NCBI RefSeq assembly: GCF_050624435.1
Contig: NC_134539.1
Span: 41,572,001 to 41,636,000 of the forward strand
Direction of reading: 5' to 3'
Length of the DNA: 64,000 bases
From: Tenrec ecaudatus
Taxonomy: Eukaryota > Chordata > Mammalia > Afrosoricida > Tenrecidae
Each line of letters begins with the position of its first letter. Positions within the stretch are counted from its first letter, which is position 1. The notes under the pieces are model-generated. The model ran no database searches. It saw only the letters and a program-made list of their open reading frames with translations, and was not told the DNA's origin. This document shows, one piece after another, positions 55,315 through 64,000 of this stretch. Made by a program: the position numbers and the translations under genes.

Positions 55315-58300
55315 ATGAATCCACAGATTGTGACATTAACTCTGAATTCCAATGGCCTCAACTCATCCATTAAAAGACAAAGCCAGCAGACTGGTCAAAA
55401 AACATAGAGCATCAATCTGTTGCCTCCAAGAGACATATCTTAAGCTAGCAGACAAAACTAGACTAAGAATAAAAGGTTGGCAGAAAATATACCAGGTAAA
55501 TGGCAATTAAAAAACAGCAGGGGTTGCAATTCTAATCTCTGATGAATTGACCTTAAGGTGCAAACCATGAAAAGAGAACAGGAAGGGCACTGTATAATGC
55601 TCAGAGATCAGCAAACCAGGAACCAGTGAGCATGATAAATATATACATGCCTAATGAGAGACAAGTAAAATTCGTCAAACTATTCAAAAGATGAAAAAAT
55701 AAATCACAGATTCAACAATCATAGTAGGTGATTTTAATACACCGCTGAGAAAGATAGATCACTGAGAAAGAATCTCAGCAAGGAGGCTACAGAGCTAAAC
55801 ACTACAATTGGGCAACTGGAACTGATAAACATTTATAGAGCTTTTCATCCAACTGCAAACAACTTCACAGTTTTTCAAGTACACATGGCTCATTTTCAAA
55901 AATTGACCACATGCTGGGGCACAAGTTGAGTCTGAATAATTCAACCAAATAGAGATTACTCAGACAACCTTCTTGGATCAGCATGCCCTAAGGTTGGAGA
56001 TAATTAAAGGGACAACCAAGAAAACAAGGGCAAACAGTTAGAGGATGAATAAAGATCTTCTGTGACACAAATGAGTACTGGCCCAGAATAGAGAGGAGTT
56101 AAAAAAGTTTCTAGAAACTAATGAGAATGAGAATACAACATATCAAAACCTCTGGGATACTGAGAAAGCATATCAGAGGTAGCTTGATAGCAATAAGGTT
56201 ACACATGAAAAAGGAAGAGAGATTTATGACTGATATGCTATCACAAAACCTCCAGCAACTAGAACAGAACAACCCTTCCAATAGCAAAAGAAAATAAATT
56301 ATAAAAGTCAGGGCAGAATTAAACTAATGGGAAGACAAAAGAACAGTGCAAAAATCTATGTATCAAACAGTTGGTTCTTTGAAAGAATCAATAGAATCCT
56401 AACCAAGGAAAGGAAGGAGAAAACATCAATAATCAGGATATGGGATGAAATGGGAAATCACAAAGAACTCCAATGAGATTAAAAGGATAATCACCAATTG
56501 CTATGAAAGTCTGCATTCTAATGAGTTCAACAACATGGAAGACATAGACAAATACCTAGAAAAATAATCTCTTTATATATTATTCCAGGTAAAGGTCAAG
56601 AACCTGAACAGACCAAGAGCAAAAGAAAAAATAGATATAATTATCAAGAAACTATCAACAGAAAAGCTCCTGGACTAGATGGCTATACAGGAAAATTCAA
56701 CCAAGCATTAAGGGAAGAGCTGACACCAATCCTCCACAAATTATTCCACAGTGTAGAAAAAGATGACAAACTCCCAAACTCAATTTATAAAGCCATTATA
56801 ACTTTGATACCCAAATAGGGCAAGTATCCCATAAGAATAGAGATCTGCAGACTGGTATCTCTAATGAACATAGACGCAGAAATCCTTAACAAAATGTTGG
56901 CCAATAAAGTACAAAAGTATATTAAAACATATAATCTATCATCATCAGGTGGCATTCATTCCAGGGATGCAGGGATGGTTCAGCATCCAACAGCACATCA
57001 ACATTCTGCACCATAGCGACGAGAAAGGGATAAGAATCACATGATAGTATTGCTAGATGCAGAGAAAGCATCTGGCAGCATCCAACACCCATTCCTAGTT
57101 AACACACTCAACAAGGAAGGAAGGAAAACTTCTCAAATTAATATAAGCTATCTACAAAAAACCAACAGCCAACATCATAGTCAATGGAGAACAGATGAAA
57201 ACAATCCTACTGAAAAGAGGGACCAGAAAAGGATGACCTCTGTCTCCACTTCTATTCAACATCATACTGGAGGCTACAGTTAACAATATGAGAACAGAAG
57301 GACATTAAAAGGATCCAATTTGGAGAGGAAGAGGTGAAATTAGCGCTATTTGCAAACTACATGATTCTATATATTGACAATCCCTAAAGCTCCACAACAG
57401 GAGTACTGATAGCAATAGAGGAATATGGACGAGTGGTATGATACCAGGTCAACAAACAAAAGTCAATAGGTTTGCCATATACATCAGACAAGACCATGGA
57501 AGACGAGATCAAGAAGGCAGTACCCTTCACAATAGTCAAGAACAAATTGAAATAGCTAAGGATATATTTACCAAAAAAACCCAAAAGACTTATACAAGAG
57601 AAATTAAAGAAACCTACTACAGGAAACCAAAAGCGACCTCCACAAACAGCAGAATATCCCAAGCTCGTGGAATGGAAGACTCAATATAGTAAAGACGTCG
57701 ATCTTACCCATGCACTGTATAAATTGAACGCTAACTCAATCCAAATACCAGAAAGCTTCTTCAAAGAATTGGAAAAACTGACCACCAATTTCCTATGGAG
57801 AGGGAAGAAGCCCAGAAATAGCAGAGAACTCCTCAAGAAGAAGGACAAAGTCAGAGGGCTTGCTTTACATAACTTATGCACCTAATACACAGCCACGGTA
57901 GTCAAAACAGTGTGGTACTGGTATAATGACAGATACTCAGACCAATGGAAAAGAACAAGAAAACCCAGAAATAAAATTATCAGCATATAGGCAACTGATC
58001 TTTGACAAGGGCTCCCAAAAGCATCAAGCAGGAGGCAGATGCCCTCTTTAACAAGTGGTGCTGGAAACAATGGATAACCACCTGTAGAAAAATGAAACAA
58101 GACCCTTACCTCACCCCATGCACAGGAACAAACTCAAAATTTATCACAGACCTAGAAGCAAACCCCCAAATTAGCAGGATCATCAACAAAGGAATCGGGA
58201 AAAACCTAAGACCCTTGGCTCAGGGAACACATAGGCTAACTGCAATAGGGAAGGGTACACACAGGTGAACCTTAAATCTACAAGTGGGATATACTAAGGG

Positions 58301-59060
58301 TAAAACACCTATGTGTGTGGAAGGGCTTCACCAAGAGGGTAATAAGGCAACCCACAGACTGGGAGAGGATTTTTAGCAATGACATAACAGACAAAGGGCT
58401 TTTTACCAAAATCTACAGCACCCTACTATCCTGCAAAACAAGGAAGACAGTTAATCCCATGAGGAAGTGGGCAAAAGACCTGAGAAGCAGTTTCACTAGA
58501 AAGGAGACCAGAATGGCCAATAAACGTATGAGAAAATGCTCCCGGTGATTAACTATCAGAGAAATGACTGTAAAGCAAGCATGAGATATCATTTAACACC
58601 CTTGAAGATAGCCCAAATCAGAAAATCAGAGAGCAACAAATGTTGGAGGGGATGTGGCAAGACAGAAACCCTCCTCCACTTCTGGTGATTGTGTAGAACG
58701 TATAGCCTCTGTGGAAAGCAATCTGGTGACATTTAAAGCAAATAGAAATTGAGCTACCTTATGACCCTGCTGTACCCCTACTGAAAAAGAGGTAAGAAAT
58801 AAACCACAACAAGTCGTTTCTGCTCCAACGTTTATTGCGGTGCAATTCACAATTGCACAGAATTGGAAATAGCCAAAATAGCCATCGATAGATGAGTGAA
58901 TTAGTAAATTATGGCACATACATACAATGGAGTACTACGCATCACTTAAAAGCACTGATGATCACATGAAGCATGTTGTTTCAAGGGAGTATTTTGAGGA
59001 AATTATACTAAGCAAAGTTAACCAATCACAGAAGGAGAAGTGCAACATGAGTCCCCCGGG
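55315..59060 (+). pseudogene. LINE-1 ORF2 (endonuclease / reverse transcriptase) pseudogene
   Basis: A likely ATG at 55315 begins MNPQIVTLTLNSNGLN, like the L1 endonuclease start. The RT region is readable at 56650-56800 (GYTGKFNQAL, LTPILHKLF). The RT active site near 57340 reads [15 protein letters not shown] where the family has FADD, so both catalytic Asp residues are lost. The C-terminal region is readable in pieces at 57667-58548 and ends near the conserved 'tacaatggagtactacgcat' (58922). Many stops and frameshifts show it is dead. Length matches a full ORF2. Confidence 0.9.
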
Positions 59061-61310
59061 GGAAGTATAATCAGCACAGCAATTATAGAAGAAAAACCAC
59101 TTATCTCACACTATATGGGTTGAGGTATAGGTAGTCGGGTGGAGGTCAGACCAAACCCAAGCAGGTACATGTTATTCCAACACAAAGAAGGGGGAAAAGG
59201 GAGGGAGAAAAAATGGAGGGGGAGATGATGACATGAGGGGAGCAGGGCACTAACCCACTGAGGGGGAGAGTATTGGTTATGTCTCCACAGAATTGGGAGT
59301 GTGTATACAGATCCCACCATGGCACAACAAATCTTCAGGAAAACATAAACCACGTAGAGACATGCATGAAAAGATTGGGTACAGTGCTGTCCCCAATCAG
59401 AGCAAAACTGACCCCCTCCCTAGAAATATGTGCAACAAAGAACAACACTAAAACTACAGGTTGGAGAGATGGGCCAGTGTGGCACTCCCATATGGAGGCA
59501 AACCAAGAAGGAAAAAGAGAAAGGGACAGTCTAGGGCCTATATCAGCACACCAAGCCTGGAGTGCTGATACGGAACTGCTAAGGCACAGAGAGGACTACA
59601 GGGCCAATAATAGGTCAAGACATGTTGTCCCCTTACTGGAGCTTACTTGAGACAGGGGACAATACTGGGGACACATGCCAGGGAGTTAATCCAGTCTGCA
59701 CCCCCCGCAGAAGGGTGAACCAAGAAGGGTGAACACAACAGATCAGCAATGGGAGCAAAATCAAGCCACAAAGCCCCTAAAAAGCCCCCCAAATAGACAT
59801 CAGGTTAGGAGGGGCAGCTCTCAGAATTCCCCTAGGACCAGTGGGGAGACAATCATAAAGTCAGTGGACAGACCTGGAACTATATATTTTTTTTCTTTCA
59901 ATCTTTTGTTTTCTTTTTGTTTGATCTATGCTATTGTTTGTTTGCCTACTTATACAAGCTAGGCATGGGAAGCAAGCTCAAGGAGAAGGCAACAGGACCA
60001 ACGGTGTCCAGAGGCACTTGGGGGAGAATGAGGAGGTGGAAGGGAGCAGTGAACAAACAACCCCATAGACATGGGAACAACTAGGGAATTAAACTCAGCA
60101 GCAAGGAGGACATAGAGATCCTTAGTGTGTTGGAGCAACAGCAATCTAGCTGAGAAGAATTGCTAAGAGGCAGAAGTAGGGTGAGCATCATTCTGGGGCA
60201 GGAGGAAGGTAAAAAGAAACAGAAGAATGATCTAGGAGGCAAAGCTATGTAGAGAGATATTATCTTTGGTGTGTGCATATGTAAATATATTACTTCATAA
60301 AATAGAGGTCTTGATATATATATGTATATATATGGCAATACACAGAGGTCGTGGATGGACTTCTGGCTTCTTCCTATACCCTCCCCGTCCATGAAAAACA
60401 CTTTTTTCTAACTAACTGGCATTCATTAATGCTCACCCTCCCAACACAATTGCTGAAGACAAAATGGTTGCATAAGCAAATGAGATGAAGAAAGTGGATG
60501 GTGGATGGTTATCAAAAGATATAGCACCAGGGATTTTAAAGACTTGAAGTTAAACAAGCAGCCATCTAGCAGAGGAACAACAAACCCACTGGAATAAGCT
60601 CACTAGCCTGTGTGATCATGACGTATCATCGGGACCTGGTAACAGGCATCAGAAGATCCTATAACAAACAAACTAATAAAACATATTGTTGAGAACTATG
60701 GGGGGACTGAGCAGAAACCCAAAGCCCATCTGTCGACCATGGGACATCCCCTCACAGAGGAGTCACAGGGAAAGGATGAATCAACCAGAGGGCAGGAAAG
60801 CACCAATGAGACACACAATAATCCTCTGGTACCTTGAGGCTTCCTTAGCTCCACTATCATGACCCCAGTACTGCCTTTCACTGTGGGTTAGACAGGAGCA
60901 AGTATGCAGGACCAGATAAGAGATAAGAGCTCACAACACAGAATCCTGGAACAGGATGGGAATAGGGATAACAGAAAGGTAGGTGGAAGGTGGGGAGAAA
61001 AGGGGAGGAAGGGGAAACTGATCACAATATATAACCATACCACTCCCTCATTTCAGGGGGAAGAACAACAGAAACAATGGGGAAAGGGAGACAGCAGTGG
61101 GTGTAAGCTATGAAAATAAGAATAATTTATCATTTTACAAGGGGTCATGAGGGGGACAGGAAGGAAAAAAAGAGAAGCTGAGACCTAGGGCTCAATAGAA
61201 GGTAAATGTCTAGAAAAAAATGATGGCAACAAATGTACAAATATGCTTGATACAATTGGTGTATGGATTGTTATGAGTCCCCAATAAAAATTTTCTTTTA
61301 ATTAAAAATA
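59061..61310 (+). mobile_element. LINE-1 3' UTR, sense
   Basis: Carries the block order seen in the truncated copies: 'tgaagacaaaatggttgcat', 'gaagttaaacaagcagccat', 'gtgtgatcatgacgtatc', 'agcccatctgtcgaccatgg'. It differs from the copy at 46857 in its first part, so the two belong to different subfamilies. Frames up to 125 codons (59273-59650) are chance within UTR. Confidence 0.85.
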
Positions 61311-61365
61311 AATAAATAAACAACTCTTTGAAAATTAAAAATAAATAAACAAATAAAAAAAAGGG

Positions 61366-62291
61366 TGTAGCATTCCTGGTCATGTCTGATCAATTGAAAT
61401 GTATCTGAGAGGAATTACTGAGAGGTGAATGATGGGTAAACATGATAGTGGGGTGGGGGACAAGGGGAAAGAAAAAAGAAAAAGAGGAAAGAATAAGAAA
61501 ATAAAAATTATATTTATAGGTATATATATACAGGTAAATATATGAATATAGATGTGTTTATCTGTGTGTAAATATATTTATGTAAATGCAAGAAGAAAAC
61601 AAATGGACTTTGAGCTTCTACTTAAATCTTCCCTCATACAAGAACGATTTGTTTGAATAGTGCCACATTGTACGATGCTCACTTTCCCCACACGATCACT
61701 GAAGACAAAATGGGTACATAGGCCAATGTGGTATAGAAAGCTCATGGTGCCTGGCTAGTAAAAGATACAGCCTCTGGGGTCTTAAAGATTTGAAGGTAAA
61801 CAAGCAGCCATTTAGCAGGGAAGCAACAAACTTCACATGGAATAAGCACACCAGCTTGTGTGATCATGAGGTGTTGGTGGGAATAGTTATCAGAAATTCA
61901 TAAAAAAACAATCATTATTGATGTGAAGGAGCATAGCAAAGTGGAGACCCAAAACCCACCTGTAAGATAATTGGACAGCTCCTCACAGATGGTCCACACA
62001 AAAGGGATCATATATCCAGGGTATAGCACTGATGAAACACACAAATTCCCTGGTATGGCAAGAATGGGAGGGAGGAGAAGCCAATAGCAAGGATTACATA
62101 GCCCCACACAAGGGGAACAAATACAGAATAGTAGGTGAACGGATCTCTAGAAAGGGGTCCTGGGGGATTGGGGGGGAGGTAATAAAGGAAGCTGATATCA
62201 AAGAATTCAAGAAGAAAGAAAATGTTTTGAACATGATGGTGGCAACAATTGTACAATTAAGCATGATCTAATTGAATTATGGATTGCTATA
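61366..62291 (+). mobile_element. Second LINE-1 3' UTR, tandem to the first
   Basis: 'cactgaagacaaaatgggta', 'ggtaaacaagcagccattta' and 'cacaccagcttgtgtgatca' repeat the 3' UTR of the previous L1. It ends 'gaattatggattgctata' where an LTR enters, so its own tail is missing. Confidence 0.88.
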
Positions 62292-62805
62292 TGTATTAGT
62301 CAGGGTATATTAGAGAAACAAATCCACAGAAACTCATATATATGAGACAGTTTTATATAAAAGGTAAGTGTACATTAAGAAAGCCTGCCAACTCCATGCT
62401 GTCCAAGCCCACAAGTCCAAATTAACTCATATGTCTGACACCAATCTACAAAGTCTTCCTCCATCTCACAAAACACATGCAATGACACCGACTGCAGGAG
62501 GAAAGCTGAATTAGTGAATGTGTAAGCATCTTAGAGCTGACAAGGGTCTCCACACGGCTGCTCCGGCACCCAGGGCTGCATCGGGGTTGGTCCATACAGC
62601 TTCTCCTTGGGGATGACTTGTAGGAAGTGAGCCTTGCCAGCTGAAGCAGGTAACTGGCTAAGGCAGCTGCACCCTGGTCTGACCATCAGAAAGCAAGAGA
62701 CCTGAGAACTCAAAAGTTGAGGCTCACCAAGCCATTTATTCCTCCACCCTTCAATTAACCCCACGTGTTTATCCACCAGGTTGGCACAATAAACTAACAG
62801 GAAAC
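62292..62805 (-). mobile_element. ERVL-like solo LTR, antisense, at the end of an L1
   Basis: Starts tgtattagtcagggta and runs to aataaactaacagg, matching 52065-52584 over its whole length. Flanks ctata and gtata agree at four of five bases if the end is at 62805, though the CA end is not clear. Confidence 0.85.
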
Positions 62806-64000
62806 GTATATGGAATGAAGACAGAGACTTAAGGATCTAAAAACCACCTGTCTTGCTTATGTATTTCTGACCCAATACGGATTCTATTACATCAGCAGTT
62901 ATGCTGATGTAGCAATCGCCAAGTAAGCAGGTGACTTGGAAGTTTGGTGACTATTGAAACCACGCTGAGTCTTCACTCAGACTGAAGTGGTCAGAAGAGG
63001 GCTGAGTGCACTGGTCCTCATATTTCATATCAGTCTCTCACGCCCTTACACCTCATTACTTAACAATCTGTCTCATGGCGCTTTGTTTACGATGCTGCCG
63101 AGGTAAAGTCCCATTGAAAGTGGATCCGGTTTGAAGTCACTGTTAGTATACACTGAGCAAGTGTGATAAATAGGTTCTCTGTTTCTCTAGGTACCTCTCC
63201 ATGTAAATTGATGACTACTGCCCAGGAGAAGGAACAAGGCCTGAAAACACGAAGAGAGATTAGTTTGAGTGTGACCAGGCCATCTGTAACAAGGGACATC
63301 TATCACTGTCACTCAAGAGAATCATGGTGCTGGGAAGATGCTTACTGTTTGGAAAAGGTCCCCGACTCCATCGCTGATAGTTGTCGCCTCCTTAGCTCAA
63401 CTTCGTTGGTTCCCTCCAAAAACGCTCTTCTATTCAAATTTGACAAACTAATTACTGCTACCATTTGGCTTTGAATGAGTCAATTATGGCTGCAGTCACT
63501 TGGCTTAGTAATTACGAAAATGATGGTTTGGGCTCAAGGCCAGTTCTTTCTTTCCTTGCTTCTCCACAGAAGCAGGGAGAGGTGCTTTTATAGGAAAATA
63601 GATGGTGATGCAGAAACCAGGTTGTAACAATTCATTTTAAATGACCCCAGTCAATGGGAAAATAAAACTGAACAGCCTGGCTTGAGGATAGGGCATTTTT
63701 TTTTCCTTTTTAAGAAGCACGGGCTTAGTTTCCAAGACTAATCCTAGTCTGTTCATTAATGGTGCAAAACTATTTCTATTTTTTCTTCTCATTCCTATCC
63801 CTATGCTAATCTTATAATTTTGTGTTAATTTAGAAAATTCATGTTTCCATTTAACACAGTATACACCATGAGGATTAAAAATCTCCTTCCAGGTTGATTT
63901 TGGAAAGAAACCTGTTACGAGGAATACAGGTTTTAGAGCTTCTGAAAACACAGTTTCACTTGGCTTGGAGGTTTTCTCAGAGTTCCACTGATGACATTTC
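62806..64000. other. Unique DNA to the window end, possibly conserved in part
   Basis: No repeat recognised over 1.2 kb. 63430-63530 holds 'acaaactaattactgctacc', 'gagtcaattatggctgcagt' and 'ggcttagtaattacgaaaat', three TAAT-type sites within 100 bp. Frames of 103-104 codons on either strand have no domain. Confidence 0.4.

Larger units (their letters stand above)
54020..61310 (+). mobile_element. LINE-1, nearly full length, inactive
   Basis: In order: a short 5' region, ORF1, ORF2 and a 2.2-kb 3' UTR ending 'gtatggattgttatgagtcc' and 'ccaataaaaattttc' with an A-rich tail to about 61360. It is the longest element in the window. The 5' UTR with promoter is missing or only partly kept (less than about 200 bp before ORF1), so it is probably 5'-truncated. 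No target duplication was found. A second L1 3' end follows directly. Confidence 0.9.

Noticed and set aside
59273-59650. 125-codon plus-strand frame
   Set aside because: It lies in the L1 3' UTR; the frame is not shared with other copies and has no domain.
63637-63951. 104-codon reverse frame near the window end
   Set aside because: Lys-rich chance frame without any recognisable domain; no support from composition or motifs.

Overview
The window looks like nuclear DNA of a placental mammal of the Afrotheria, most likely a tenrec such as Echinops. Three repeat families support this. There are over twenty tRNA-derived SINEs of the AfroSINE type, which start near GGAGCCCTGGTGG and end with a direct-translation-like tail. 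There are RTE-type LINEs ending in (AAC)n. There is a 478-bp SPIN hAT element at 17270-17747, a horizontally acquired family that, among afrotheres, is known to me only from tenrec. This assignment rests on recall of family sequences; no database search was possible. I find no host protein-coding exon, no functional RNA gene and nothing prokaryotic. Almost all short open frames are chance or repeat-derived.

Layout. 1-12 kb: four antisense LINE-1 3' ends (1, 2567, 6254, 8252), AfroSINEs, and a degraded hAT transposase C-terminus (4205-4613). 12.1-14.3 kb: a pogo/Tigger-type DNA transposon whose transposase still has all three catalytic Asp residues but carries stops and a frameshift. 14-32 kb: mostly unique AT-rich DNA with AfroSINEs, MIRs, SPIN, short L1 3' ends and one solo LTR. 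32-35.7 kb: RTE 3' ends, AfroSINEs and an L1 end carrying a (GT)n. 36.3-36.6 kb: a 310-bp pentamer minisatellite with strong G-quadruplex potential. 37-41 kb: interrupted AfroSINEs, a repeat-free conserved-looking stretch, and a U1 snRNA pseudogene inside an RTE copy. 42-45.8 kb: a three-level nest, an old MLT1-like LTR split by an RTE that is itself split by two solo LTRs. 46.3-49.2 kb: two ERVL-like solo LTRs in inverted orientation, one inside an L1. 51-53 kb: two more antisense LTRs. 54-61.3 kb: an almost complete but dead L1 with ORF1, ORF2 and a long 3' UTR, followed by a second truncated L1 and another LTR. 62.8-64 kb: unique sequence.

The elements form a dated stack rather than a pathway. 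Target-site duplications give the order of insertion at several places: an exact 18 bp around the L1 at 6254, 17/18 around the L1 at 8252, an exact 8 bp around the RTE at 42100, and an exact 5 bp around two solo LTRs. Repeat-free stretches rich in TAAT-type sites (notably 38870-39310, also 50150-50560 and 62900-63530) are the best candidates for host regulatory DNA, so the window is probably intergenic or intronic near a developmental gene. That last point is inference. I see no previously undescribed multi-gene system here.
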